From Arthrinium phaeospermum (Eukaryota; Ascomycota; Sordariomycetes; Amphisphaeriales; Apiosporaceae), in contig QYRS01000005.1 in the NCBI GenBank assembly GCA_006503535.1, positions 1,860,001 to 1,924,000 of the forward strand: DNA of 64,000 nucleotides. Reading direction: 5' to 3'. The notes beneath the pieces were generated by a model. It had not been told where the DNA came from. It made no database searches and was given only the letters and a program-made list of their open reading frames with translations. Of this stretch, positions 1-10,575 are shown piece after piece (positions within the stretch are counted from its first letter, which is position 1; every line of letters starts with the position of its first letter). The position numbers were made by a program, and so were the translations under genes.

Positions 1-1651
1 GGTATAGTGATGTAGTCGATGTTATGTCTATGGAGGTCCGTGATCTCGCCTTGATAGCCGCTCAAGTCTTTCAATTCCTGAACGCTGCCAATGGCGACGA
101 CCTCTTCATAGTCATCACTCACCCATAAAGGTAAGGGAGTACCCCAGTAGCGATTACGGGACACGGCCCAGTGTCGAGCGCCGCCGATCCAATTTACGAA
201 TCGTCGTTCCTTGACAACGGACGGCACCCAGTGAATCTTGTCGACCTCTTCCAGCATCTTTGATGTGACAGGTGGAACCTTGATGAACCATGAAGTGATG
301 GCGCGATATATCAATGGGGTGTCTGACCTAGGACACATGGGATAGCTATGTGTAATGTGGGACTTGGCGACCAGTCTTCCCTTCTCTTGGAGATACTTGA
401 TGATATGCTTATCGGCATCTTTGACATATTGGCCAGCAAAGTCCGTAACCTCTGGGGTGAAGCACGCATTGTCATCAATAGGATTCGGGGGGAGTCGCTC
501 CGTCGAGATGATACCGTTCTTCATGGCGGTGGCGAAGTCCTCTTCGCCAAAAGCCGGCGCTTGGTGGACGATTCCCACGCCGCTAGTTGCTGTGACGTAG
601 ATATCGTTGTAGACACGGAAGCCGTGTTCCTTGAACTGGTCGTAGAAGTAGAGGGAAAGGGGCTCATATCTCCAGCCCAATAGGTCTAATCCCTTATACC
701 GGTCGATAACCTTATACTTCTCCTTACTCGGGTTCTTATACAGAGTCCCGACTAGTAACTCCAGTAGAATATAATTCATGCCTGCTTTCTCGTCGAAAAT
801 TTTAACATACTCAAAATCAGGGTTCGCCACCAAACCCGTATGCGACGGAAGAGTCCATGGAGTCGTTGTCCATGCAAGCAGGCATGTCTTGGGGTCGTCC
901 AAAAGGGGAAACGTGACCACAATAGATGGATCTTGCACCATCTTGTAGTTTTCCCGAAGTACACATGGTCAAAATAACGTAGTAGGTCACATGGGTCGTA
1001 TAGAAATCACCTGGGCCTCATTGTTGCTGAGGGGCGTTGTGAGGGCGGTCGAATATGGCATCACCTTGTAGCCTCTATACACGGCACCTTTCTCATGAAG
1101 TTGCTTAAAGGCCCACCAGCAGCTCTCCATAAAACTGAGGTCCATAGTCTATTGTAAACCAGTAGTCTCAGAGGTCAGCCACTGTGACACAAGTAGAGAG
1201 GGGAAAATGTGTGACAAACCTTGTAGTCGTTGTCAAAATCAACCTAGCGGCCCATCCTCTCAATCATCGTTCTCCACTCGGCAGCGTACCGCATCACGAT
1301 ATTTCTGCACTCGGCATTGTAGTTCGCAATACCAAACGCTTAGATTTCCTGCTTTCCCTTAATGCCGAACGCTTTATCGATCTCGTATTCGATTAGGACA
1401 CCATGGGTATCCCAGCCAAATCGGCGTTCAACCAGGTGCCCCTTCATTGCCCAGTATCTGGGGATGACATCCTTGATGGTCGAGGTCAACATGTGACCGT
1501 AGTAAGGAAGCCCAGTCGCGAAAGGCGGTCCATCGTAGAAGGCGTACGGCGGATCGTCCTTGTTCAGCTCCAGCTGGATCTTGAAGGCGTCGATCTCGCG
1601 CCATCTCGCGAGGACAACCTCCTCTTCTTTAGCGAAGCTGATGGCAGCCAT
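1..1651 (-). pseudogene. Cytosolic-type isoleucyl-tRNA synthetase copy, 5' part, interrupted by two in-frame stops (runs off left edge)
   Basis: The reading begins at an ATG at 1651. It matches class I IleRS of the eukaryotic cytosolic type, which charges tRNA-Ile: GPPFATGLP near residue 45, then [37 protein letters not shown] and SRNRYWGTP. Layout seen: exon 1 1651-1220, intron 1219-1149 (71 nt, CTGAC branch-like site), exon 2 1148-1011, a second intron starting at 1010, then an open frame from about 953 (or 941) to base 1. The frame is broken by TAA at 1342-1340 and by TAG at 1246-1244. The TAG replaces the Trp expected in GR-W-(V/I)DFDNDYK. The HIGH-type HYGH is YYGH, and the Pro in THGVPIE is Leu. 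The second intron has no AG where the protein alignment wants it (about 954); the next AG, at 943-942, would drop four residues. Upstream and downstream sequence is otherwise well conserved. I infer a recently inactivated second copy, since a cell needs one working gene. The KMSKS loop and C-terminus lie outside the window. Confidence 0.85.
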
Positions 1652-2032
1652 GTTGGGACGATAGGCTAGCTGTTAGTTAAGTAGCTGGATTCCCCAAACC
1701 GGCAGTGGAGCAATCGGGCGAGCAATCGGGCTAGACTGTGGACTCAAAGAAGCTGTGGAGATGCCAGTCTTGGGAAACCTTATTGACAAGGGCCCATGTG
1801 ACAAGTGGGGAAGGGGAATGGGGCTTTGGGTTACTCTCCACAAAAGGTGGTGCAGGGTTGGGCTCAGCCAAAACCCCGTACAGTTGATACTTATCTGCAT
1901 TACGGAGTAGGTACACCAACAAGGCAATGTGCCTTTTTGACCCTCATCCAGCTTTACTCTCAACTGTATTCAATTGACGACGCAAAGTGACATGCATGCT
2001 AAGCTTTGCCAAGCAAAAGATAGGGACACATC
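1652..2032. other. Divergent intergenic region between the IleRS copy and the GNAT gene
   Basis: About 380 bp that would hold the promoters of both divergent genes. I see no convincing TATA box or repeat. Short frames here have no recognisable protein. Confidence 0.5.
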
Positions 2033-2872
2033 ATGGCGGACTCCAACAGCAACAGTGTGGACGAATGGGCCATCGAGCTGGTCCCAGCCAACGACGCAGG
2101 TCGGGCATTCTACCTGGCAGAGTACAAGCCATTCCGCCTTGCAGCGTTGAAGCAAGATCCTGACGGTAAGTTTTGAGCGGCAGAAAACGTGTGACACGAC
2201 AATAGGAATGCATGTAACAATTAGCCTTGTCGTTGTTGCAATATAGCTTTCGGATCAACCTACGCAAGAGAAGCCGCCTTCCCAGACGAGACCTGGCTCC
2301 AGCGACTAAGCGACCCGCGCATCAAGATGTTCGCGGTGGTGCGCCGTCATGACCGAAAAATCCTCTCGGCCGTGTCGCTGGTTGGGCCCATGCCCCACGC
2401 CGGGCAGCTGGTGGCCAATCCCACGCAGGCCCTCCCGTCTCAAACGGCACCGTCCGGTCATGGTAGCACCGGCAGGACCAGCACCACCACCGCCGCGACC
2501 ACCATTAGCACCGGCCACCAAGAAAGTGGAGATGCCAAACAAGAAGAACAAGAAAAAGAAGAAAAGGAAGGCGACCACCACCAGCATGACAAGGATGCAC
2601 CGTTACTCTACCAGAACGCGGGCGTCTACACCCGACCAGAGGCGCGCGGCAGGGGACTCGGGCTCAAGCTCATGGCCACGGCCGTCGAGTGCGTGCGCCA
2701 AGAGGCCCGGCGACAGAAGCGGGAGTGCCGGCTCGGCGTCGAGGTCTACAAGACCAACCACGCCGCCATCAGCTTCTACAGGCGATGCGGATTCGAGGCG
2801 ATGGCGGAAGATGATGCAAAGCGGCCGGAGCTTTGCATGTACCACAAGGATTTCCTCCAGCAAAGCACTTAG
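2033..2872 (+). CDS. GNAT-family N-acetyltransferase
   Basis: Exons 2033-2165 and 2247-2872 (intron 2166-2246, GTAAGT to ATATAG) give about 252 residues. The C-terminal half has the GNAT acetyl-CoA signature: a Gln/Asn-rich strand, then RPEARGRGLGLKLM (the R-G-x-G-x-G/L pyrophosphate loop), and a late VEVYKTNHAAISFYRRCGF segment that is typical of GNAT enzymes. The family moves acetyl from acetyl-CoA to an amine; the substrate cannot be read from the sequence. An unusual Thr/Ser, Glu/Lys and His-rich low-complexity insert of roughly 70 residues splits the domain between beta strands (about 2440-2600). The start is the first ATG of the exon, and exon 1 carries the conserved DWAIELVPAND-like beginning of the fold. 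Its neighbours do not suggest a pathway. Confidence 0.8.
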
Positions 2873-3487
2873 CACCAGCATCATTAACCGCAGCACAGAC
2901 ATATTATGTCATGGTATATGGGGTAAAAGTAAGTGGTAGCGAGCCTGCTCCTGTGCCTGCTGCTGTCTTGCTGGATGGTTCGGTAGCCAGGGACCAAAAT
3001 TGATTAGTTATAATTAGTTAATAACTGATTGACAATATAGCCGTCACATTTGGGGAGGAGGTTGCTTGGCGATGGACGGGCAGCCCACAATGGTTGGCTG
3101 GCAAGCTGGTTCATGCCCTCCTTTGGCCAGTTGCATGGTGTTGCCGGTGTTTCATCGCGGGCCCTGCGTCGATCCCACGCGCCGGTTCTTGACCCCTCGG
3201 AACAAGTGACAGGCGTCGATCAAACACCCACGACTCGAGCAGGTTCGGTTCGGCCATGACGCCAACCGGACAGTCCCTCCTGTGTTTATGTAGATTGTCT
3301 TTGCTTCTCGTCGGCTTGTCGACCGTTATAGTTTTTCTTACCAATGTTTTCATCCGAAATCTTGCGCCCATCATACAAGTAATCTTCCAATTAGGTAGCT
3401 GGAACCCTGCCGATCTACATACGCTCTGGTTAGCTTTCTTTTCTCTTCTCTATACTTGTACTTACATAATCCCCCGACACAAAAGCA
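2873..3487. other. Intergenic region upstream of the CFEM gene
   Basis: About 615 bp without a supportable gene. It becomes pyrimidine-rich (CTTTTCTTCTCT-like) in the last 150 bp before the ATG at 3488, as expected around a fungal transcription start. Confidence 0.4.
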
Positions 3488-4285
3488 ATGGTAATACTCC
3501 GCCAGCGCTGGCTGCCCCTCGCCGTCGCCGCCGTCTCCTTCCTGTCGGCCCAGCAAGCCGAGGCCGCCGGCCTCCTGTCCCTGCCCTTCTGCGTCGCCAA
3601 CTGCGTGCAAAAGTCGTCGACCTGCAAGGCCACCGACACCAAGTGCCTCTGCCGCGCCACGCGCGAGGACGAAAAGTTCCTGCCCACCGTCGCCGCCTGC
3701 ATCCGCGACGAGTGCGAGAGCTCCCTGTCGCTCGGCACCCTGCTCATCCCCCTGCGCACCAGCTGCCTGCTCTTCGGCCTGCCCATCCCCCACTCGGCCA
3801 TCAGCGAGGGCAACGCCGTGCTCAAGGAGCCGCCCGCCTCGTCGACGACAAAGAGTGCCAGCGCCAGCGCCAGCGCTTCGACCACCGCCAAGGTGACTGC
3901 TACGTCGGCCAAGTCTACGGCTACCACCACCACCCCGCCAACAACCCAACGCACCACCACAGCGATACCCAGTGCGCCGCCCTTGACGACGGCTTCTCCC
4001 GTGCCATCACCGACGACCACCGCTGCCGTCACCACCTCCATCTCCACTACGGCGTCACCGGAAGCGACGGCGGGGACCTCATTAACCACGTCGCCGCGCG
4101 TCGTCCCCTCGAGCAGCCCCGTTGTCGACGGTAGTAAGGGGGACAGTGGAGACAAGTTAGAAACCGACCCATTCGCAGCCCCGGAAAAGAGCGCCAGCAG
4201 CCGGACAGGACGACAGGTGCCGTTGCTCACCAGCAGCCTGATCTCCTCCACGGCTGCCATCCTGTTTATTTGGGTCTGGGGTTAG
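3488..4285 (+). CDS. CFEM-domain GPI-anchored cell-surface protein
   Basis: A single-exon 265-residue protein. It has an N-terminal signal peptide (about residues 1-26, ending AEAAG) and an eight-cysteine CFEM domain at about 32-100. The cysteine pattern is PFCVANC, STC, TKCLC, AACIRDEC and TSC, with an Asp (ATD) just before CLC where CFEM proteins coordinate haem iron. A Ser/Thr/Ala-rich stalk from about 118 to 240 should be heavily O-glycosylated and wall-spanning. The C-terminal hydrophobic stretch (SSLISSTAAILFIWVWG) fits a GPI signal. In yeasts CFEM proteins pass haem across the wall; in plant and insect pathogens some act as effectors. Which applies here cannot be told. The stalk region has long shadow frames on both strands because of its GC-rich repetitive codons. 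Confidence 0.9.
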   Translation: MVILRQRWLPLAVAAVSFLSAQQAEAAGLLSLPFCVANCVQKSSTCKATDTKCLCRATREDEKFLPTVAACIRDECESSLSLGTLLIPLRTSCLLFGLPIPHSAISEGNAVLKEPPASSTTKSASASASASTTAKVTATSAKSTATTTTPPTTQRTTTAIPSAPPLTTASPVPSPTTTAAVTTSISTTASPEATAGTSLTTSPRVVPSSSPVVDGSKGDSGDKLETDPFAAPEKSASSRTGRQVPLLTSSLISSTAAILFIWVWG

Positions 4286-4744
4286 TGGGCCAAACGAGTC
4301 TTGTCATGGGTGATGGCTCCCTGCGTCACTTACTAAGTAGTAATGGCCAGGATACGCGCGTACCCAATCCGGAGTTATATATCAAAATTGTTTGGTTTCG
4401 CTTGAGCAACATGATACCCGATACACGCTTTTGCCATTCTTAATAGGTTATGCGCAGGTCAACCGACAATCAAGGAGGAGAAACAAGTATTAATGTCAAT
4501 AATCAATAAAATCAGCCATACTCATAATATACATGTACTTTGAGTAGCCCATTCTTCTTCGTCTTGATTGTCACTTATGTATCCTGTATAAGCCAATATC
4601 TTCCACTTTAGGTGGCAAACTTTTCTCCTACTTGCCGGCAATAGACGCCCCGTCACATTGTACAAAAGTAAGTAACCTCCTTACCCTGTGTTCACCCACA
4701 CTTGCTTTTCAAAAACACGCATAGTAAGTAGCTGTACCCCTATC
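4286..4744. other. Convergent 3' spacer between two surface-protein genes
   Basis: About 460 bp, AT-rich, lying between the stop codons of two convergent genes. An AATAAA at 4505-4510 is a plausible poly(A) signal for the CFEM gene. Nothing else is seen. Confidence 0.45.
4505..4510 (+). terminator. Candidate poly(A) signal AATAAA for the CFEM gene
   Basis: A perfect AATAAA 220 nt downstream of the CFEM stop codon in AT-rich sequence. Fungal poly(A) signals are degenerate, so this is only positional support. Confidence 0.35.
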
Positions 4745-5336
4745 TCACATGAACAGAGCGAACGCAACACCCAGCCCAGCAAGCGTGACCAGCCCGCCGG
4801 CATCGGACGCCTCGATCGCGTATCCAGCTGCCTTGACGGGGGGTTTGGTGCTGTTACCACCACCACTAGAATTGCCAACCTTGGAGCCGGTTCCAACACT
4901 GGTCTTGCCGGCTGATCCTGAACAATTGCAAGTCATGCCAGATCCGGACCCAGCTCCTAGATTGGGTTAGCTACTGTGGGTTGGAGGAGAGAGCCCTTCC
5001 TTCTTGGGTGTGCTGCCAGGCAGAAGGGCGAAAATCGACCGGCAGTTCTTACCTTTGGATTTGTTGTCAGTTGACGAGTTGCCATGCGCCGTCGAGTTAT
5101 CATGCGATTTTGAACCATCATGCGTCGTCGCGTTGGTGGGCATCACACAATCGCTTTTTACGCCAGACAGAAGACTCCCGTCGACCGTATCAGGGGTATG
5201 GTTTTCCTTCGTGTATACGAATTAGTATTACACTTACGGGTGCTAAAGGTCAGATAAGAGGGGGAGGGGGGCAACACACCTGGGTGTAAGCAGTGGTGAA
5301 TACCACAGCCCAAAGGAAGATAGCCGCAAACTGCAT
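4745..5336 (-). CDS. Small secreted, Ser/Gly/Asn-rich protein with GPI-like C-terminus
   Basis: I assembled three exons: 5336-5280, 5206-5053 and 4956-4745. The introns are 5279-5207 (73 nt, GTGTGT donor, TACTAAT branch-like site) and 5052-4957 (96 nt, GTAAGA donor, CTAAC branch, CTAG acceptor). The phases join cleanly and give about 140 residues. Residues 1-19 are a signal peptide (MQFAAIFLWAVVFTTAYTQ). The mature part is rich in Ser, Thr, Gly and Asn, with several N-glycosylation sequons (NAT, NST, NSS) and only three cysteines (SDC, TCNC). It ends in a hydrophobic tail (GGLVTLAGLGVAFALFM) that fits a GPI signal. I recognise no domain. The gene is convergent with the CFEM gene, and both are likely wall proteins. 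Splice sites are my inference. Confidence 0.65.
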
Positions 5337-6283
5337 CTTGACGTGTGTACGCCTGGAGTTCTGCCTCTATCACCTTTGTTTCTTCCTTCTATGTTAACTC
5401 CTCGTCGTTTCGCAAGGATATAAACCGAGTCTTTCTACAAAGGCAAGACAAAAATGATGCTAGCATCACATGATCTGTATGCAATACGGAGCAATGTTCG
5501 ATCCTAACTCATAGGCCATAGTGTACTTTATATATAACTATGGAGGAGGAGGAATGTCCGTGGGGATCAGATATCCATGATCCCCCAGCATCGGACACTA
5601 CCAACCTCATCGGGCCTTGACGGTGTCTACGTAACCTACCTCACGTTCCCTCTTGGCGGTTGGACCAGATCCAACAAATGTTGTCATTTGAGGTGCTTCG
5701 AGTAACGATCAATCGCGCCTTGAAGGAGCTCTGATGAGTACGGACCAAAGCGTTGCAGAACCCGTCAAGATGATACTCTGCGTGGGCAAACGACTCTTGC
5801 CAAAAGCAATGCTCCTACGACTCGATTATGCTGTCAGACCAAGCTCAGACCACAATAACAATCATAGCTGACTCAAGATAGCGAGCTGATTATCATGTGG
5901 GATATTCAGCCGAAGTGTTGTTTCTGTGGCTGCTGTCACCTCTTGTTGGCGGCATGACAGGCTGTAGACGAATCTGCCAAAAGCCTGCCACGGACATGAA
6001 CCAAAATAGAAAGCCGACGGGATTGGTTCGTGCTAGTCAGGTTCTCAGGTAGTGGATGCACTGGCCGCTGAAACATCTATGGAACGGACCTTTTGATAAT
6101 GTCATGCTATGCCGTTTTGAAACACCTCCAAAAGCCAATGCCATATTGCATTGCTCTCGGAGTCTCAATCATCATGAAAAGCTAAGAAATAGAAAAGCAA
6201 GAATTCCTCTAGCTACACACAACATCGACACACATCTTTCCATATCAACCAAAGTATCCCACGTGTCGCTTGGTGAACTAGCA
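5337..6283. other. Intergenic region, no gene seen
   Basis: About 950 bp. A TTTATATCC element (minus strand, near 5416-5425), about 85 nt upstream of the start at 5336, could be a TATA box for the small secreted protein. The rest shows no ORF, RNA or repeat that I can support. Confidence 0.4.
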
Positions 6284-9200
6284 TCACGTACTAGTGGTAC
6301 TCGACGCTCCAGCACTGAGCATTTGCTCGAGCATGGCTCGATACTTACCGCCGGTTCTCTGCATCCGCCCTGTTGATTGCGAGGCTTCTATTTCTTGCTC
6401 TAGAAAGGCCCGGGCGACGCCTTCCGCTTCCTCTAGCTTGGAGGTTTCTGAATCGGACAGCTTAGAACATGCTGATTCCAGGTCTTCGTTGCGAGCGAGA
6501 AGCAGTATGATGGACTCTGCTCTCTCTACAACAGCGTCGTCGATGCCGTTCATCGCTGCGCACCTGCTGCCAAAACTGGACATGCTTCGCCCTGGAACCA
6601 ATTTGAACAGGTATGTTACCTGGTCCTCAAATGCCGTTGCGTCAAAATCGAGATGGACATCCATATGAGCAAATGCTAGCTCGGCACTTTCTGCGAGGAA
6701 GCCATTCTCGAATATCTCATGGAAATGGGTCGCGGCAAGCACCTTGGGCCTTTCGGGCCCCAGTCCCGTGAAATGACCTAGCAATGCCGTGAGCAAGCCG
6801 GCACCATCTTGACTATTTGTGCCTTTTCCAAACTCGTCGATGAGTACGAGGCTTCGTCTAGTTGCGAAGTTCATCGCAAAAGCCGCTTGGCGCAAGTCGA
6901 TGGCGAAGGCGCTTTCCTGCCTCGTCACGCTTTCGCGAGTGGCAATGCGTGTAAGGATTCGATCGGTGACCCCGATGAGTGCTTGATCAGCGGGCACGAA
7001 GCACCCTAGATGTGCCAGGTAGACAATCAAGGCTATCTGCTTCAAATAAATGCTCTTTCCTGAATGGTTGGGTCCCGTCAATATCACTGTACTAGGTAGG
7101 CCGCCAGGCGAAGAAGATCCTGCCGCAGCTTCGTCAGAGAGGTTGCTTTCGTGTTCGTCCCCGCTACCCCCAGCCAAGTCACAATCATTTGAGATGAAAG
7201 AGGGTACCACGAGCTCCTGCAATGGATGTCGCCCACCTTCGATGCGCAGAACGTTCTCGGGGACAACTTTGGGTGCCACCCATCCATATTTCCCTGACCC
7301 AACAGCCATTGCCAATAGACTATCGAGTTCGCCAATGACATCCGATGCTTCGCGAATAGCATCCTGGTGACTGAGAACGAGGACTGAAAGTTCGTGCAGT
7401 ATCTCAATTTCCCGATCTAAAAGTTTTTAGCATTCATTAATAAATGGGAACAGATTGACATCCTTACCAATGATCATGCAGTAGGTGTCGCCACAGTGTT
7501 CGTCCATTTCCTTCATCCGGCGATTCTTACAATACACCTCATCCTCTGTGACAAACATCTGCTCCCAGACGTCATCCAAACCTTCCCCCTCATAGTTAGG
7601 CCTTCGAGTTTGCTCATTCAACGAAACGATCGTGAGGAATCCAAGCTGAGGGAAGAAAACGCAGTTTCGTACGTAATGCTGAGCCCATTCAGGGATGTCA
7701 CCTCGCATCTTTTCACTGACCTCGGTGAGAAGATGTTCCATGCCATCATATTGTCGCTTCATCTCGTCAAGGTTGGCATCGACGCCTCTTTTCACTGCTG
7801 TTCTCTCTCTCTCGCTTGACTGTTCGAAATCGATAGTCCGACTGATGGACTCACCAACATCGACCAATGGGCCTTGGCGAACCATCTCCAAGACTCGCAT
7901 GATAATTGGGACAGTTTCAGCGGCCGACATCTGTGAGAGAGCCTCACGTATCCGGAGGGCATAAAGGGCAAAGCGCTGGAGAGATGCCCAAACACCATTT
8001 TGTATGGACACATTACAACCGGGACTGTCCACACCTTTTTCTAGAAACGCAATGGTTACACGCATGTTCTTGACTTTACGAAGATCTTTGCCGAGCTGCA
8101 TGACAGTTTCTGCGTTTCCAGGACGTAGGAAAAAGGAGATAGTGCGCTGACGAGTCCGAATAAGTTCAGTGTCGATGCTAGGTCGCATGAAAATCTGTCG
8201 TAGCTTGTGCTTCCCCTGAGGCGTACAGGCTAGGTAGTGAAAAAGTCCATAGAGCGACAGATTCTCCTTCGCCCCTGAGCTCGATTTATCTGGCCCACGC
8301 ATTTGACTGTTCGGATGATACTCGGGCTGGATGATCTGCAGAGACATCATTGTATCTGCGTTTACAAACATCGAATCGAATAGTGTGAACATGGCAACCG
8401 ATTTCACCGAAAACGCAACCAGTGCATCTGGGTCATTCGGTAGATATTGAGTCGTTCTTCTGCGATGAAGATCCCCGAGCACAGCACCAGCGCAGCCAAT
8501 CTGGTTTCATATATTAGCAGCAAGTTTCCAGCTGGCTCAAGGAAGAACGTACGGCCAGACGACTTTCCAGGTTGATAATTGTTCCTAGTCTCATTCGGGA
8601 CTCTTGTGGGTACCCATGCTGCTGTTCGAGATCACATTGATTCAATATTTCATCCTCCATCGAGCCATGGCGCATGTCGTGAAACGCAGCGACTTGACTT
8701 TGGACATCGAGAAGCTTGTCTACTCCAGCATCGTACTGGAAATTTGCAGATTTGAGGGTGCGCAATATGTACGCTCCTTGCGCGCCATCTACTGGGAGTC
8801 AGTACTTCTCTTGTGGTGCTTGGCATACTCATTACCTTGAATGCTTCCGCCCTCGCTATGCGCTCCACTCTGGAGTTTATCATGGGCCTCCTGAGACACA
8901 CGGGGCGGTATTATGACGGTCGTTGGCTTCGCATGGAGAAGCAGAGTGTCAACGATCTCCATGCCAGCCAATGAAACATCTTCCATGAGAAAGAGTGCTT
9001 CCTCGGAAGCAACGTAGTATGCACATCCGACATTTCCATTGCCCTTCATATCTAGAGCCAGGATGACCTCGTTTAGTGCGTCGGCATCGTCGGCACCTAA
9101 TAGATCATCGGTGTGACCTTGCCTACGATCGATACCCTCAGAAGAAGGACTACGACTTGAGGACGATGCTCGAAGTGACGATGGCCTCAATGATAAGCGT

Positions 9201-9454
9201 TGTCTTTCAGGGTGTGGCGGCAGTTGAGGAGAGTACACAGATGCGCGAGATACGGCTGCAGGACTTGGGCGGAATCGTGAGCCTGGCACCAACAGACTCG
9301 ATGAGCTGGCAAGTGGTGGATCGTCCCAACGAGGATTCGAACTGGAGGATCTTGGCCTGCGTGCCATTTCGGGCAGAGGGGGCGTGCTGGCAAATGATCC
9401 CCGAGGAGACTGGGACTGTGCCACCTGGTATGGAGTACCACGCCTTTGTGCCAT
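6284..9454 (-). CDS. MSH5: Meiotic MutS homologue MSH5
   Basis: Four exons (9454-8836, 8788-8553, 8500-7468, 7416-6284) with introns of 47, 52 and 51 nt join in frame to about 1006 residues. MSH5 pairs with MSH4 as a clamp that stabilises recombination intermediates and promotes meiotic crossovers. It does not bind mismatches, and no mismatch-binding Phe-x-Glu motif is seen. Evidence: the MutS core around IGCAGAVLGDLHRR; a lever/clamp region with DREIEILHEL; the ATPase with Walker A GPNHSGKSIYLKQ (about residue 745), in which the N-H-S-G-K-S form is MSH5-like; Walker B LVLIDEFGKGTNSQDG (about 820); and ATHFHEIFE. The first ~150 residues are Ser/Pro/Arg-rich and lack domain signatures, longer than in yeast MSH5. 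The start is the first ATG of this open exon; a downstream start cannot be excluded. Confidence 0.93.
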
Positions 9455-10072
9455 TTTGTCGTCGTCGAATCCTCAAGGTGAACGAGTATAGGCCCGATTG
9501 AGGGTGTCTCTAATCAAATTGGAGAGGGATATGATCACAGCCCAGGTTAGAGAAGACGACAAGGACGGGTAAATACTTCCAACAATGATGCCTACATTGG
9601 AAGTAGATGGGTGTACTTGTCGAGTTTGAAGAGGGTCAAATGGACTTTGCAGGATGCTTGTTCCAGTCGTGCCTGCCAATCTATTCTAAGTATTGTAAGT
9701 ATTGAAAGGTTTGATGTCTTCCACAACGAATGTACTTAGGGAAGCAGCGAGACCTCACCCTGCTCCTGCCCCAGTTATATTTTGGGCCGCCCGGCTCCTG
9801 CCTATCTTCCAAGACGAGTGAGAGCTGCAGAGGCGCAAGAGGCTGCTTGGCGGCATACTGTAGAGGGGAAGTAGGCAATACAGGCAGCACTGAGCGCTCG
9901 TAAGATGGCTTACGTCCGTTTCATTACATATGAATCATCCATTCTTAGCAGGAGAGCGTGCGTTACAACTGCTTTACAGGGCGGAGCGCTGCGCCAGGAC
10001 CGTGTCACCCGCAACCCAACCCTTCTCTGTCGTAGCAACGAAGCATTCTTCACGTAGGCCTCCTCATCTTCC
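9455..10072. other. Spacer between MSH5 and EMC5
   Basis: About 620 bp upstream of MSH5 and downstream of EMC5 (tandem, minus strand). It probably carries the MSH5 promoter and EMC5 3' UTR. Short frames (for example 9681-9890) have no recognisable content. Confidence 0.4.
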
Positions 10073-10575
10073 TCATTGCTGCTTTACCCACTCCGCGAAC
10101 TCCTTGCGCTGCTTGCGAATATCCACAAAACCCGGCCGGCTTTCCAGCAGCTTGAACGGGTTGCCCACGTAATCCTTGTCGACCTCGCCGCTGCTGTTCC
10201 GGGCGCCCTCCTCGCCCGCACGCTCGATGTGGCCCGCCCAGACGCGCCACTGGATCGGCCGCAGCTTCGCCGTGTTCAGCACGAGGCCGAGGGTGATGAT
10301 GATGGTTGCGACGATGGTCTCGAGGCTGATGTCGAGGGGCAACGATGACGACGAGGATGCTGCCGCCTGCTGTGTGGCGCTCAGGGACGAGAGGGACGCC
10401 GCTCGGTGGGACTGCAGGGCCGAGTGCTCGTAGGCAGAGTAGCAGCTGTGGGAGGGCGTGTCAATTGCTGTGAACAAGCCCAAAGGTGGCAGTGGTGGAG
10501 GTAAATGCATGCAACTTACGCGTGGGCCAGAAGCAGGAACCCGAAGGTTGTCGTGGACTTTGAGAACCAAGTCAT
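10073..10575 (-). CDS. EMC5: ER membrane protein complex subunit 5 (MMGT/EMC5 family)
   Basis: Exons 10575-10520 and 10445-10073 (intron 10519-10446, GTAAGT to CACAG) give about 142 residues. The start ATG opens MTWFSKSTTTFGFLLLAHA, the first membrane helix, spliced directly onto CYSAYEHSALQ. The second helix is ETIVATIIITLGLVLNTAKLRPIQW, followed by the family hallmark WAGHIERAG. EMC5 is a core subunit of the ER membrane complex, which inserts tail-anchored and multi-pass proteins; the family was earlier described as magnesium transporters. The loop between the helices carries an Ala/Ser-rich stretch. Longer frames reading through the intron are artefacts. The C-terminal tail of about 45 charged residues is longer than in yeast. 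Confidence 0.88.

Noticed and set aside
776..964. 62-codon minus frame within the IleRS copy
   Set aside because: It is out of frame with the conserved protein; the IleRS frame itself is open across this segment and explains the sequence.
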